Part shown: piece by piece, positions 1 through 10,085 of the stretch
Layout: each line of letters opens with the position of its first letter
How positions within the stretch are numbered: position 1 is the stretch's first letter
Source: Pseudomonadota bacterium
Lineage (GTDB): Bacteria > Desulfobacterota > Desulfobulbia > Desulfobulbales > JAHJIY01
Reading direction: 5' to 3'
Length of the DNA stretch: 54,994 bases
NCBI GenBank assembly: GCA_018823175.1
Contig: JAHJIY010000048.1
Span: 1 to 54,994 of the forward strand
The notes under the pieces: model-generated
Seen by the model: only the letters and a program-made list of their open reading frames with translations
Database searches by the model: none
What the model was told of the DNA's origin: nothing
Program-made: the position numbers and the translations under genes

Positions 1-135
1 CGACTAGCGACTCAACTCAGCTTTATACCACAAGGGCATAAGTTTCGTTTGAGCCGACTAGCGACTCAACTCAGCTTTATACCACAAGGGCATAAGTTTC
101 GTTTGAGCCGACTAGCGACTCAACTCAGCTTTATA
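1..135. repeat. 54-bp tandem direct repeat, 2.5 copies
   Basis: Two identical 54-bp units lie at 1-54 and 55-108. A third copy (109-135) is cut after 27 bp, where it runs into unique sequence. The repeat begins at the window edge, so the true copy number is unknown. Each unit starts with CGACTAGCGACTCAACTCAG and ends with TTTCGTTTGAGC. It lies just downstream of the aldolase gene's stop codon. A diverged relative sits at 6322-6400. There are no unique spacers between copies, so this is not a CRISPR array. Confidence 0.95.
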
Positions 136-209
136 AAAGGTTGGGGGGATTCTGACAACCGCATTTCTTTTTACCCAAGCACATGTCCGACCTGGTTTAT
201 TATGCCGGG

Positions 210-2306
210 CTACCGTGGAAAAGCGGCCGGGATCCCGCCATCCACCGGCAGGGTGGCGCCGGTGGTCGGCGTCTGCTCCGAGGCAAAGAAGACTACCGCC
301 TTCCCGACATGATCAGCCAAAACCGTGGTCTTGAGAAGGTTCCGATCACGATAATATTTTTTGAGTCCTTCCGGGTCGAGGTTCCGGGAGCGCATCCGGT
401 CCGGACCCACCACATCCCAAAGGCCGGAAGATACCCCCTCATCATCAAAAATAGCATCGGCGTTAATCATATTGACCCGCACCCCGATTTCAGCCAATTC
501 CAGAGCGGCAATCTTACCAAGCTGATGGGCGCCGGCCTTGGAAGCACTATATGCGCCAAAGGCCGCCCCGGGATCAAAAACATTCTTGGAGCTGTTAATC
601 ACGATCCCACCCCCCATCCCCTGCCGCTTAAAAATCGGCACCGCTGCCTTAATCACATGAAAAACACCCTTAAGATTGACCTCAATCACCTGCTGAAATT
701 TATCAGAGGCCAAGTCTTCCAGCCGGGCCACATGCGCCACCCCGGCATTGGGCACCAGAATATCCAGCCCCCCGGCTTTGGCAACAAGCTCAGTCATGGC
801 CCGAACCACCGAACCCTCATCACTCACATCCATGACCAGAGGCAAGACCATTTGGCAGCCATAATCTTTCTGCAATTTTTCGCAAACCACCATCAGCCGC
901 TCTTCATTGATATCGCTTAAAAAAACCTTGGCGCCAGCGGCCAGTAATTGCCGGCCGATTCCCACGGCGATAGCGCCGCCGCCGCCGGTCACCAGAGCAA
1001 TGCGCCCTTGCAGCGGCAGAGGCTTGCCTTTTTTAAGCTTGGCCTGTTCCAGACTCCAATATTCCATATCAAAGATAAAACTCTCCGCCAGTTCCCGATA
1101 AGGGCCAACCGCCGACGCCTTGACCTTGGCCCTGATCGTATGTTCAGCAATATCCGCCGCCACAGCCGCCGCCTTTGGGGTCGCGCCCACCGTCACTAAA
1201 CCCAGGCCCCGAACCAGAATAACCCGCGGCAGGGAGTCAAGCTTACTACGCTTCTGGTTCTTAGCCGATACCTGCTCTTGAAAATAAGCATCATATCGCT
1301 TTTGATATGCCATAATAGATTTACTGATCAATTGCGCGATTTCCTCGTTGCCGGAAACTCCAGAAAAATCAAGGAATAACGGGTAATTTTTGGTGCGGAT
1401 CACGTGGTCCGGGGTGAGTACCCCGGTGACCAGAAGTTCGGAGGCATCCGTCCGTTCCAGGGCCGCCATAATATCATCTGTTTGCCTTAATTCCAGACTG
1501 AAATGTTGCTTGATTCCTTTTGAAATCAGGCCCAATTCTCCCCGCAAAATCGGCAACACCAGATCAGTATCCGGCCGGACGCCAATAGTTGGTATTGAGA
1601 CAACCTCTTTTTGACCAACTCCTGCCTTTGCAATAAACTCCTCCGCCTTGCTGACATATTCAATCATCAGGTCATAGGAGGTCTTGGCGTCATCGGCAAA
1701 GGTGAAAATCCCATGGTTCATCAGAATCAGACAATCAATTTCCGGCCGGAGTTCATATAGCTCTGCCATCGCCTTGGCCAAAGGAAATCCTGGCATTATA
1801 AAAGGCAGGATAGCTATTTTATGACCCAAGGCCTCCCGCAGCAAGATCTCGCCTTTCTCCTGATTAGTCAGGGTGACGATGGCATCGGCATGGGTGTGAT
1901 CAATAAACTTATGGGGCAGAAAGGCATGGACCAGGGTTTCAATCGAAGGATTAGGCGACGAGGCGTCCAGCAGATGGGTCCGGAACTGATTGACCATCTC
2001 TTCATCGGTTAAAGAGGCAAGGACCCGCAACTTTCTTAAATATTGCAGATCAAGACCAGGCAGACCCGGCGGCTCAATATCACCAAGATCCCAACCACTG
2101 CCTTTGACAAAAATAACCTCCATCTCTTCGTTCAGAATATTTTTAACCGTAGCCTTCACAGAAGTATTGCCGCCGCCATGCAAGACAAGCTCAGACTCCT
2201 GGCCGATCAATCGGGAAGTATAGACCCGCAAGGCCAATTCCGGAGGACTGTCGGCATAAGTAGCAATAAAACGGGCAGCCTCATCTTTATCGTAACGATT
2301 TCTCAT
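210..2306 (-). CDS. bifunctional class II aldolase / short-chain dehydrogenase (RhaD-like)
   Basis: This 698-residue protein fuses two enzymes. The N-terminal part (about 1-400) is a class II aldolase/adducin domain, with the phosphate-binding HGGGNTSVK at about 43-51 and a metal-binding HTHAD motif near 137. The C-terminal part (about 435-698) is a short-chain dehydrogenase with the glycine-rich NAD(P)-binding TGGGGAIAVG, the structural PNAG motif, and the catalytic Ser and YSASK of the active site. The length fits the family usually annotated as bifunctional rhamnulose-1-phosphate aldolase/lactaldehyde dehydrogenase, which cleaves a sugar phosphate and oxidises or reduces the aldehyde product. 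The ATG at 2306 follows an AGAGG ribosome site. No other sugar-catabolism gene is adjacent, so the substrate cannot be assigned. Confidence 0.88.
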   Translation of the reverse strand: MRNRYDKDEAARFIATYADSPPELALRVYTSRLIGQESELVLHGGGNTSVKATVKNILNEEMEVIFVKGSGWDLGDIEPPGLPGLDLQYLRKLRVLASLTDEEMVNQFRTHLLDASSPNPSIETLVHAFLPHKFIDHTHADAIVTLTNQEKGEILLREALGHKIAILPFIMPGFPLAKAMAELYELRPEIDCLILMNHGIFTFADDAKTSYDLMIEYVSKAEEFIAKAGVGQKEVVSIPTIGVRPDTDLVLPILRGELGLISKGIKQHFSLELRQTDDIMAALERTDASELLVTGVLTPDHVIRTKNYPLFLDFSGVSGNEEIAQLISKSIMAYQKRYDAYFQEQVSAKNQKRSKLDSLPRVILVRGLGLVTVGATPKAAAVAADIAEHTIRAKVKASAVGPYRELAESFIFDMEYWSLEQAKLKKGKPLPLQGRIALVTGGGGAIAVGIGRQLLAAGAKVFLSDINEERLMVVCEKLQKDYGCQMVLPLVMDVSDEGSVVRAMTELVAKAGGLDILVPNAGVAHVARLEDLASDKFQQVIEVNLKGVFHVIKAAVPIFKRQGMGGGIVINSSKNVFDPGAAFGAYSASKAGAHQLGKIAALELAEIGVRVNMINADAIFDDEGVSSGLWDVVGPDRMRSRNLDPEGLKKYYRDRNLLKTTVLADHVGKAVVFFASEQTPTTGATLPVDGGIPAAFPR

Positions 2307-2399
2307 GATTTACCTCTGTCTATTTACAAAATATATTTTATTCAGATACGGCAAACAGGATTTCAAGCAGATGGTTGACAAAAACCTTAACAAAAGGCC

Positions 2400-2437
2400 A
2401 GAGGGAATCCCCATAACCTGCGGGGACAAGACCCTCT
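2400..2437. other. two-tier inverted repeat (RNA hairpin candidate)
   Basis: AGAGGG at 2400-2405 pairs with CCCTCT at 2432-2437, and inside it TCCCC (2408-2412) pairs with GGGGA (2422-2426). No T-run follows, so it is not a classical terminator. The rest of the 416-bp gap between the aldolase gene and dnaG shows only a TTGACA (2528-2533) without a good partner -10, so the dnaG promoter stays unassigned. Confidence 0.4.
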
Positions 2438-2722
2438 ACAACCAGAATTCCGCCTGAGATTTTATCTAAACCTGATTCATCTCATTCTCTTTTCCATTAA
2501 TCTTTAGGCCAAAGGGTCTTTGTATTCTTGACACATTAATCGTACAGATTACACAAAAGCTTGTAATTAGTACAATTAAAAGGGTATATCTATCCCCTAG
2601 TCTTAACTCTTTTGGGAATCCTTTATCGGGATTGCCATCTGCCTTCGGCTAACGAGCCAGACTAGAAGATTATAAAAAATAATCTTCCAAAACTCCTCAT
2701 TTTCTGGAATTATTTTACGATT

Positions 2723-4486
2723 ATGACCGCCTACCCGCAACGAGAAGAAATCGTAGGCCTGATCAAAGAATCGGCTGATATCGCTGAAATAATCGGCGAA
2801 CATGTCAATTTAAAAAAAAACGGCACCAATCTTAAAGGCCTCTGCCCTTTTCATTCAGAAAAAACCCCCTCTTTCATGGTCAATCCGCAAAGACGTTCTT
2901 TCCATTGCTTTGGATGCAATGAAGGCGGCGATGTCTTCAACTTTATGATGAAGTTCCACAACCTCTCATTTCCCGAGACCATTAAGGAGTTGGCCCGCCG
3001 CTATCAGATCACCCTGCCGGAAAAAACTCTTTCCGGCGAGGAGCAGGCCAGGGCCAGAAAACGCGAAGCCCTCCACGAAATCAACCAAAAAGCGGCCGAG
3101 ATCTTTCATGATCTGTTACTGCACGATAAAAGAGCAGCAGTCGCCCGCGAGTACCTTTCTGCAAGATCCATCTCCGCTGAAATTATTGCATCTTTCCAGC
3201 TTGGGTTTGCCCCGGACAGCTGGGATTTCTTGACCAACATCTGCACAAAAAACAAGTCCCAGGAAGCAGCTCAGGAAGCTGGACTAATCGTCAAAAGAGA
3301 CCGGGGCGACGGATATTATGATCGCTTTCGTTCTCGTCTGGTTTTCCCGATCCTGGGACAGACCGGCAAAGTTTCCGGGTTCAGCGGCCGAATTATCGGC
3401 GATGGGCAGCCCAAATATATGAACTCACCTGAATCTCTCGTCTTTGATAAAGGCAAGACGGTTTTCGGCCTATACCAGAATCGGGAATTCATTAGAAAGG
3501 AAAATAAATGTTTACTGGTGGAAGGAAACTTTGACCTTCTGGCCCTGATGGAACATGGCATAAAAAATGTCTGCGCGCCGTTGGGGACTGCTTTGACCCC
3601 TTTCCATGTCCGTTCCTTGAAAGGTTACGCCGAAGAAGTCATCCTCCTGTTTGACGGCGATAGTGCGGGACTAAAGGCGGTCTTCCGGGCCGTCCCCCTT
3701 TTCCTGGCCGAGCAGCTGACCGCCAAAGTCGCGGTCCTGCCAGCGCAGCATGACCCGGATACCTTTGCCCGCAAACATGGCCGGGAAGGTCTGGAACAAC
3801 TGATTAGCCAGGCGAATTCCCTCTCGGAGTTCGTCTTTGCCCAGTTGGTCGAAAAGTATGGCCTGACCATGGAAGGTAAAGCAAAAATAGTCGCAGAGTT
3901 ACAGGCTATTATCGATGCTCTCCCGGACCAGCAACTGCAAAAAACAGTATTTATTTCCCATTTCAGTCAAAAACTCGGTATTCCAGCAGATAAGTTTCAG
4001 AATGAAAATCAGCCGAAAAGCGATGTAAAATCATCACATCAAATAAATGACAAATTGAAAAAAAAGTTTGATCTGCCATTTAACCAAAGACAATTGCTTG
4101 AATTTTTGATAATTTTCCCTGAATATCTATTGAAATTTATTGAAGCTGGACTTGAAGAGGTTATCATCAGCCATAGTGGACAGAATATTCTGCAACATCT
4201 CAAGGAGGCAGAAGAAAAGTCAGGTGGCCCGGAATATCTTCTGGAGATCACCGAAGACGAGGAAAAATCATTCGTCTCGCAACTTTTGATTTCCGCTCCG
4301 GCCTGTACCGATGAAGAAAAAGAAAATCAGGCTCTCGAAAAACTGGCCTGGTTGAAAAAAAATCTTTTAAAGGTGAAGCAGGAAAAATTAACTCGCCAGA
4401 TAAGTGAAGCCCAACAGGCCCAGGACATGAAGCTTTGCATGGAACTTATTGAACAAAAAAAATCTTTAGAGGAAACCTTGGTGTGA
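2723..4486 (+). CDS. dnaG: DNA primase
   Basis: This 587-residue protein is DnaG, which makes the RNA primers for DNA replication. The CHC2-type zinc finger is visible near residues 41-66 (CPFH, then CFGCN). The TOPRIM catalytic domain carries the acidic VEGNFD motif at about residue 262 and the DGDSAG motif at about 311. The first is normally EGYxD, so the NF is a mild variant. A lysine- and glutamine-rich C-terminal region should bind the DnaB helicase. Length is normal for the family. It sits directly upstream of rpoD in the same orientation, the classic macromolecular-synthesis arrangement; the usual partner rpsU is not upstream. The start ATG at 2723 has no strong ribosome site. Confidence 0.97.
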   Translation: MTAYPQREEIVGLIKESADIAEIIGEHVNLKKNGTNLKGLCPFHSEKTPSFMVNPQRRSFHCFGCNEGGDVFNFMMKFHNLSFPETIKELARRYQITLPEKTLSGEEQARARKREALHEINQKAAEIFHDLLLHDKRAAVAREYLSARSISAEIIASFQLGFAPDSWDFLTNICTKNKSQEAAQEAGLIVKRDRGDGYYDRFRSRLVFPILGQTGKVSGFSGRIIGDGQPKYMNSPESLVFDKGKTVFGLYQNREFIRKENKCLLVEGNFDLLALMEHGIKNVCAPLGTALTPFHVRSLKGYAEEVILLFDGDSAGLKAVFRAVPLFLAEQLTAKVAVLPAQHDPDTFARKHGREGLEQLISQANSLSEFVFAQLVEKYGLTMEGKAKIVAELQAIIDALPDQQLQKTVFISHFSQKLGIPADKFQNENQPKSDVKSSHQINDKLKKKFDLPFNQRQLLEFLIIFPEYLLKFIEAGLEEVIISHSGQNILQHLKEAEEKSGGPEYLLEITEDEEKSFVSQLLISAPACTDEEKENQALEKLAWLKKNLLKVKQEKLTRQISEAQQAQDMKLCMELIEQKKSLEETLV

Positions 4487-4581
4487 TGAACTTTATATCG
4501 ATATTTACTGACACCAATCACCGGAGATAAAAACATCGAAATATTAAAGTGACAAATAGCAAGAAAAAAACTCATTATCAT

Positions 4582-4592
4582 TTACTCGTCAC
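4582..4592. repeat. TTACTCGTCAC motif upstream of rpoD
   Basis: The 11-bp motif is followed by TTAGC and ACTTTC. The same motif, followed by TTAGC and CACTTTC, recurs at 36368-36378 upstream of glyQ. Here it lies 75 bp before the rpoD start, inside the 181-bp dnaG-rpoD gap. An approximately inverted AGTGACAAATAG lies just before it, around 4548. Function is unknown. Confidence 0.4.
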
Positions 4593-4667
4593 TTAGCACT
4601 TTCATATAAAGTAACCGATTAGCCGTCGTTAAACCAGATATCCTGTCTTTTTACGGAGCCATTAATT

Positions 4668-6305
4668 TTGGGCAAAAAGAACAATAAAACAAAATCAAAC
4701 CGAACCGAGGCGGAACTATGCCTTGACTTCGAAAAAGTTGAGAACTTTGACAACATGGATCTATCTGAAGATATGGAAGATTCTCAGGACGATCAGATAG
4801 ATGAACTGACCACCATGTTTGACGACGATGATTCTGCTGATCCCGATCTTGACCAGGACCCGGAATCCGATGACCAGAATAAGGGGCACGGCTTAAATAC
4901 CGCCGCTGTCGACCATGATGAAAGTCTGGCCCTGAACAGTCTCGACCCGGTTAAAGTTTACCTCCGCGACATGGGTTCCGTTTCCCTGCTGTCTACCAAG
5001 CAGGAAGTCGAAATTGCCAAGAGAATGGAAAAAGGCGAAAAACTGATCCAGAGCGCCGTGTTATCTACGCCGTCCGCCTTAGAAGCCTTGAAGGAACTTG
5101 GGAACAAGTTAAAAGATGGCTCCCAGGACATTCAGAATGTAATCCGGGGCATTGTCGATGCCGACCAAACGGTCAATGAAGAGATTAAAGAACGTTTTAT
5201 CTGGCAAATAAATGAAACCGAAAGACTGAAAAAAGAAAACGATGCCTTCCGGGAGGACCTGCATCATCCTGATATCAATCAGCGCAATGCCATGGGTGTA
5301 CTCATCCGGATAGAAAGAAACAACAACGCCATGGTTCGGCTCTTTCAGGATGACCGAATCAACAATAAATGGATCAAAAAAGTTGTTAAGGACTTACGAC
5401 TGTTAGCCAAAAAGATGGAAGTCTTCCACAACAGCGCTCAAGACAGTATTAACGGAAGTGAATCAGAAACCCTGACCCCCGAAGAACTAAGATTGCGTAA
5501 TTTCGAAGAGCGTCAGGGCATCGATTATGAAACCCTGATCAAAATTCTACAACAGGTGGAGCTTGGTGATGAAGCCAGCCGCAATGCAAAAAACGATCTC
5601 GTCCAGGCCAACCTGCGGCTGGTCGTAAGCGTAGCGAAAAAATATGCCAACCGGGGATTACAACTTCTCGATTTAATTCAGGAAGGCAATATCGGACTAA
5701 TGAAAGCGGTAGACAAGTTTGAATACCGACGCGGCTATAAATTCAGCACCTATGCGACATGGTGGATCAGACAGGCCATTACCCGGGCAATTGCCGATCA
5801 AGGGAAAACCATTCGGATCCCGGTACACATGATTGACACCATTAACCGGCTGCTCAAAGGCAGCAAGAATTTCGTCCGGCAAACCGGTCGGGAGCCTACC
5901 CCGGAAGAACTTGCCATCGAGCTTGATCTGGATCTGGAAAAAGTTAAAAACATCCTGAAAATCTCCAAGGATCCTGTCTCGCTTGACGCCCCAATCGGCA
6001 ACGGCGAAGACAGCTTTCTTTCTGATTTTATTGAAGATGAAGATTCTATCTCCCCACAGGACGCGACAATAAAGGACAATCTCAAAACGAATTTGAGTAC
6101 TGTTCTTAAGACTCTCACCCCAAGGGAAGAAAATGTCCTCCGCATGCGATTCGGCATCGATACCGAGGTTGACCTTACCTTAGAAGAGGTCGGTAAAAAT
6201 TTTTCGGTCACCCGTGAACGTATTCGCCAGATTGAGGCCAAAGCCATTAAAAAACTTAAACACCCAAATCGCAAACAGCAACTCTCAAGCTTTATCGACG
6301 ATTAA
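4668..6305 (+). CDS. rpoD: RNA polymerase primary sigma factor (sigma-70/RpoD)
   Basis: This 545-residue protein is the housekeeping sigma factor that directs RNA polymerase to TTGACA/TATAAT promoters. Region 1.2 starts at about residue 92 ([11 protein letters not shown]). Region 2 starts near 310 and holds the -10 recognition block ([13 protein letters not shown]) and the KTIRIPVH motif. Region 4 starts near 483 ([14 protein letters not shown]) and ends with the helix-turn-helix [13 protein letters not shown]. The first about 80 residues are a highly acidic stretch in place of a well-conserved region 1.1. The start is a TTG at 4668, supported by GGAG at 4655-4658 nine bases upstream; no ATG fits as well. 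It follows dnaG after 181 bp. Confidence 0.97.
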   Translation: MGKKNNKTKSNRTEAELCLDFEKVENFDNMDLSEDMEDSQDDQIDELTTMFDDDDSADPDLDQDPESDDQNKGHGLNTAAVDHDESLALNSLDPVKVYLRDMGSVSLLSTKQEVEIAKRMEKGEKLIQSAVLSTPSALEALKELGNKLKDGSQDIQNVIRGIVDADQTVNEEIKERFIWQINETERLKKENDAFREDLHHPDINQRNAMGVLIRIERNNNAMVRLFQDDRINNKWIKKVVKDLRLLAKKMEVFHNSAQDSINGSESETLTPEELRLRNFEERQGIDYETLIKILQQVELGDEASRNAKNDLVQANLRLVVSVAKKYANRGLQLLDLIQEGNIGLMKAVDKFEYRRGYKFSTYATWWIRQAITRAIADQGKTIRIPVHMIDTINRLLKGSKNFVRQTGREPTPEELAIELDLDLEKVKNILKISKDPVSLDAPIGNGEDSFLSDFIEDEDSISPQDATIKDNLKTNLSTVLKTLTPREENVLRMRFGIDTEVDLTLEEVGKNFSVTRERIRQIEAKAIKKLKHPNRKQQLSSFIDD

Positions 6306-6321
6306 ACTCATTTCCTTATTT

Positions 6322-6400
6322 ACCACCAGAACATAGGTTTCGATTGAGCCAACAAACACAGGGTAACAATCACCTTTGGGGCCAGCTCAGTTCAGCTATA
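6322..6400. repeat. diverged relative of the 54-bp repeat at position 1
   Basis: Bases 6322-6350 match 24 of 29 positions of the segment at 81-109 of the first repeat array (ACCAC..CATA.GTTTCG.TTGAGCC). About 30 bp later, CAGCTCAGTTCAGCTATA resembles the CAACTCAGCTTTATA part of the same unit. This is therefore a second, decayed copy with an insertion, lying just after the rpoD stop codon. Confidence 0.65.
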
Positions 6401-6529
6401 ATTTTCTGCCTGACCGATAACAAATTATCAGCCGGATTCCCAATCTCCAGCTCGAAACTCATGAAAGATCCAAGTTAAGCATTTAGCCCCACCAATCCCT
6501 TTTCGCTAATTGTTCAAACTAGAAATATA

Positions 6530-6557
6530 TTGACACCAAAAGTCCTTGCTTTATAGT
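6530..6557 (+). promoter_or_regulatory. sigma-70 promoter of dprA
   Basis: TTGACA (6530-6535) and TATAGT (6552-6557) are separated by 16 bp: a perfect -35 and a five-of-six -10. Transcription should begin near 6564. This falls downstream of the TTG at 6559 that would give the longest reading frame, so it rules that start out. Confidence 0.85.
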
Positions 6558-6603
6558 CTTGCCTGTTTTTCTGTTTGAAAATAGTACTGCTGTCCATAAA
6601 AAT

Positions 6604-7758
6604 ATGCCCATGCAAAGTAAAAACCTTTACCCGCAGAAAACAGCGGAAAAGCACGATAATCTTGATGCTTGGCTTACTCTTTACCTGACCCCGGGTCTCG
6701 GGTCTGCCGGATGCCGCAAGCTGGTTGATTTTTTTGGCACTCCGCAACAGGTACTGAAAACAAGCCGCGACCAACTTCTTCGCGTTCCAGGCATAAGAAA
6801 AAATGTTGTGCCGCTCATAAATGGACCTGAAGCCCGGAACGCGGCAGAACAGGAACTGATAAAAGCGCAAAAGGCGGGCATCTCGATCCTGACGATCGAT
6901 GACCAGAATTACCCTGATTTATTGCGCAATATTCATGATCCACCTGTTCTATTATATGTTAAAGGTGACCTGAATAATTTAAGCCGGCCATGCCTGGGAA
7001 TTGTCGGATCACGGGCCGCAAGCACTTATGGTCTGGAGGTGGCGGAAAAACTGGCCGGTCAACTGGCGCAACGTGGCTTGACCATTGTCAGCGGCCTGGC
7101 TCTGGGCATTGACGGTGCAGCGCACAGAGGGGCGCTCAAAGCCAAAGGACATACGATGGCGGTTCTCGGTTGCGGACTGGATGTTGTCTATCCGATCCAG
7201 CACCGCCAATTATATTCGGACATTCCACAAGCCGGGGCTTTAATCAGTGAATATCCTCTGGGCACAAAACCTGAAGGCTTTCGCTTCCCGGCAAGAAACC
7301 GGATAATAAGCGGGCTCTCCCTGGGGGTACTTATAGTTGAGGCCGCCAAACGTTCAGGCTCATTAATTACCGCCCACCTCGCCCTGGATCAGGGCCGGGA
7401 AGTTTTCGCCATCCCCGGCCGAGTTGACTCACAAAAAAGCGAGGGCACCCATCGGCTATTACAGGAAGGCGCCAAGCTGGTGCAAAGCGTTGACGACATA
7501 CTTGAAGAATTGAATATCAAATGCGAGGTTCAGTTCCATAACAGCATAAGCACATTGACTAATCCTGAAAGCTTAAACCAGGCAGAGAAAAAAATATTAA
7601 CTCTACTCGATGTATATCCGAAATCCATTGATGAAATTATTCAGGAAACAGGTCTGACCGTTCAAAAAGTTAATGAATCTCTTTTATTGCTTGAACTTAA
7701 GGGCTGTATTGAAGTATTACCAGGTAAACAATATAAAAGAAAAATCCGGTCCGGATGA
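6604..7758 (+). CDS. dprA: DNA processing protein DprA/Smf
   Basis: From the ATG at 6604 the protein has 384 residues. DprA binds incoming single-stranded DNA and loads RecA during natural transformation; it is also found in many bacteria not known to be competent. The N-terminus holds a helix-hairpin-helix-like segment (about 15-55). The Rossmann-like core carries GIVGSRAAS, SGLALGIDGAAHRGAL, the GCGLDVVYP block and FPARNRIISGLS, which are the family signatures. A C-terminal winged helix (about 310-384) is present. A longer frame begins at a TTG at 6559, but the promoter at 6530-6557 would start transcription after that codon. The stop codon overlaps an ATG that could begin topA. Confidence 0.95.
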   Translation: MPMQSKNLYPQKTAEKHDNLDAWLTLYLTPGLGSAGCRKLVDFFGTPQQVLKTSRDQLLRVPGIRKNVVPLINGPEARNAAEQELIKAQKAGISILTIDDQNYPDLLRNIHDPPVLLYVKGDLNNLSRPCLGIVGSRAASTYGLEVAEKLAGQLAQRGLTIVSGLALGIDGAAHRGALKAKGHTMAVLGCGLDVVYPIQHRQLYSDIPQAGALISEYPLGTKPEGFRFPARNRIISGLSLGVLIVEAAKRSGSLITAHLALDQGREVFAIPGRVDSQKSEGTHRLLQEGAKLVQSVDDILEELNIKCEVQFHNSISTLTNPESLNQAEKKILTLLDVYPKSIDEIIQETGLTVQKVNESLLLLELKGCIEVLPGKQYKRKIRSG

Positions 7759-7775
7759 CCGCCCAAAAAGGTAAC

Positions 7776-10067
7776 ATGACTAAATCACTTATTATTGTCG
7801 AATCTCCCGCCAAAGCCCGCACCCTACAGAAATATCTAGGTAAATCTTTTGATGTCAAGGCCTCGGTTGGACACATCCGCGATCTACCGGTTAAAACCCT
7901 GGGGGTCGATGTTGATCAAGACTTTACGCCGCAATATGTAACCATCAGCGGTAAAAGCAAGATAATCACCGAACTAAAATCAGCGGCAAAAAAGGCGGAT
8001 GATATATACCTTGCCCCTGATCCGGACCGCGAAGGAGAGGCGATTGCTTTCCACATCGCTGAAATTCTCAAGTCCACAAATAAACCAATCCACCGGGCCT
8101 TGTTCCACGAACTGACCAAAAAAGCCATTCTGACCGCCATTGAAAACTCTACTGAAATCAACTACAAACTTTTCGAAGCCCAACAGGCCAGACGCATTCT
8201 TGACCGTCTGGTCGGCTACCAGATTTCACCCCTCTTATGGGACAAAGTTAGACGAGGGTTAAGTGCCGGACGTGTTCAGTCGGTCGCGGTCAGAATGATC
8301 TGCGAACGCGATCAGGAAATTAAAGAATTTGTCTCGGAAGAATACTGGTCCATCGCGGCTAATCTGGAAGGAAATTCACCCCCTTCTTTTATTGCCCAGC
8401 TGGATATGATCGGCAGCAAAAAAGTCACTAACAAAAAAAATAAAATCCCGTCCCAGGAAGAAGCCGACAAAATACTTGCTGACCTGAAAAAAACATTATT
8501 TACCGTTTCTGAAGTTGAGAAAAAAAGCAAAAAAAGACATGCCGCTCCGCCTTTTATTACCAGTTCCATGCAAATTGAGGCCAACCGCAAACTAAGGTTT
8601 TCAGCCAAAAAAACCATGACTCTGGCCCAAAAACTCTATGAAGGCATCGAACTGGGGGCCGAAGGACCCACCGGTCTGATCACCTACATGAGGACCGACT
8701 CCACAAGAATCAATAACGATGCCCTGACCGAAGCAAGAGAGTACATCAAAAAAGAATACGGTCCTGATTTTCTTCCTTCTACCCCCAATATCTATAAAAC
8801 CAAAAAATCAGCTCAAGATGCCCATGAGGCTGTCAGGCCGACCGACACCAATAACACACCGGAAAAAATGGCCTCATATCTGGAAAAAGATATGCTGGCT
8901 CTTTACACCTTGATCTGGAAACGTTTTGTCGCCTGCCAGATGTCACCTGCCCTTTTTGACCAGACCACTATCTCAATCAAAGCCGCCGATTATGGTTTCA
9001 AGGTGACCGGCTCAATTATGCGTTTTCTTGGTTTTATGAAGCTCTATGTTGAATCAAGCGATGAAACAACTACCAACGGAACCACCGACAGCAAAGAAAT
9101 CACCCTGCCTAATCTACAGACCGGAGACAAACTTACACTTCTTGAATTAACTTCCAAACAGCACTTTACCCAGCCGCCCCCCCATTACACGGAGGCCACC
9201 CTGGTCAAGGCTTTGGAAGAAAACGGCGTCGGCCGGCCCAGTACATATGCCGCCATTATCTCTACTATCCAGGACAAAGAATACGTCGTTCTGGCCAGCC
9301 GCAAATTTGAGCCGACCGACCTGGGGACTTTGGTCAACGATCTGCTAGTCAAACATTTCCCTGATATCATCAATGTCGATTTCACCGCTTCCATGGAGCA
9401 AAATCTCGATCAGATCGAAGAAGGAACGGCAAAGTGGCTGCAAATTATGAAAGATTTTTACGGACCGTTCAAAGATACCCTTGAACTGGCCAAACAAGAG
9501 ATGAAGGAGGTTAAACGAAGCGCAACGCCCACCGGTCTTCCTTGCAAATTATGTGAAGGGAAACTTGTGATCAAATGGGGCAAGATGGGAGAATTTCTGG
9601 CCTGTGAAAACTACCCTGATTGCAAACATACCCAGGACTTTAAAAAGGGTGATGACGGGACAATCATTCCGGTAGAACGAGAAGAAGCAAAGGAATCCGG
9701 TGAGACCTGTGAAAAATGCGGCAAACCCATGGTTCACAAGCATGGCCGCTACGGTAAATTTCTGGCGTGTTCCGGTTATCCCGAGTGTAAACATATCCAG
9801 GCGCAAACCACCGGAGTAAAATGCCCTGAAGAGAAATGCACTGGCGAGATAGTGCAGAAAATTTCAAAACGCGGCAAGGTTTTCTATAGCTGCAACCGCT
9901 ATCCTAAATGCACTTTTGCCCTTTGGGACAAGCCGGTAAATGAGGCATGTCCACTATGCGAATCTCCTTATCTCATCGAAAAAATAACCAAAAAAGAAGG
10001 AGTCTCCCTCCGCTGTCCCAATAAAGAATGCGGCTATTCCAAAAATATCGAGTCCGAAGAGAGCTAA
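7776..10067 (+). CDS. topA: DNA topoisomerase I
   Basis: This type IA topoisomerase relaxes negative supercoils through a transient 5'-phosphotyrosine link. The TOPRIM domain starts at once (SLIIVESPAKA), with PDPDREGEAIA around residues 76-86. The catalytic tyrosine is in GLITYMRTDSTRI near residue 302. The C-terminus has four Cys4 zinc-ribbon modules between about 590 and 755, starting with CKLC, CEKC, CPEEKC and CPLC. The chosen start (763 residues) has AAAGGT just upstream and matches the usual MxKxLxIVESPAKA beginning. The upstream ATG at 7755, which overlaps the dprA stop as ATGA, would add seven residues. Tight coupling with dprA suggests one transcript. Confidence 0.96.
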   Translation: MTKSLIIVESPAKARTLQKYLGKSFDVKASVGHIRDLPVKTLGVDVDQDFTPQYVTISGKSKIITELKSAAKKADDIYLAPDPDREGEAIAFHIAEILKSTNKPIHRALFHELTKKAILTAIENSTEINYKLFEAQQARRILDRLVGYQISPLLWDKVRRGLSAGRVQSVAVRMICERDQEIKEFVSEEYWSIAANLEGNSPPSFIAQLDMIGSKKVTNKKNKIPSQEEADKILADLKKTLFTVSEVEKKSKKRHAAPPFITSSMQIEANRKLRFSAKKTMTLAQKLYEGIELGAEGPTGLITYMRTDSTRINNDALTEAREYIKKEYGPDFLPSTPNIYKTKKSAQDAHEAVRPTDTNNTPEKMASYLEKDMLALYTLIWKRFVACQMSPALFDQTTISIKAADYGFKVTGSIMRFLGFMKLYVESSDETTTNGTTDSKEITLPNLQTGDKLTLLELTSKQHFTQPPPHYTEATLVKALEENGVGRPSTYAAIISTIQDKEYVVLASRKFEPTDLGTLVNDLLVKHFPDIINVDFTASMEQNLDQIEEGTAKWLQIMKDFYGPFKDTLELAKQEMKEVKRSATPTGLPCKLCEGKLVIKWGKMGEFLACENYPDCKHTQDFKKGDDGTIIPVEREEAKESGETCEKCGKPMVHKHGRYGKFLACSGYPECKHIQAQTTGVKCPEEKCTGEIVQKISKRGKVFYSCNRYPKCTFALWDKPVNEACPLCESPYLIEKITKKEGVSLRCPNKECGYSKNIESEES

Positions 10068-10085
10068 CTCTGATATAGCGACCTA

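Noticed and set aside
1..135. CRISPR-like array
   Set aside because: The 54-bp units are directly adjacent with no unique spacers, and no cas genes are present.
2528..2533. TTGACA as a dnaG promoter
   Set aside because: No acceptable -10 element lies at 15-19 bp, so it is not listed as a promoter.
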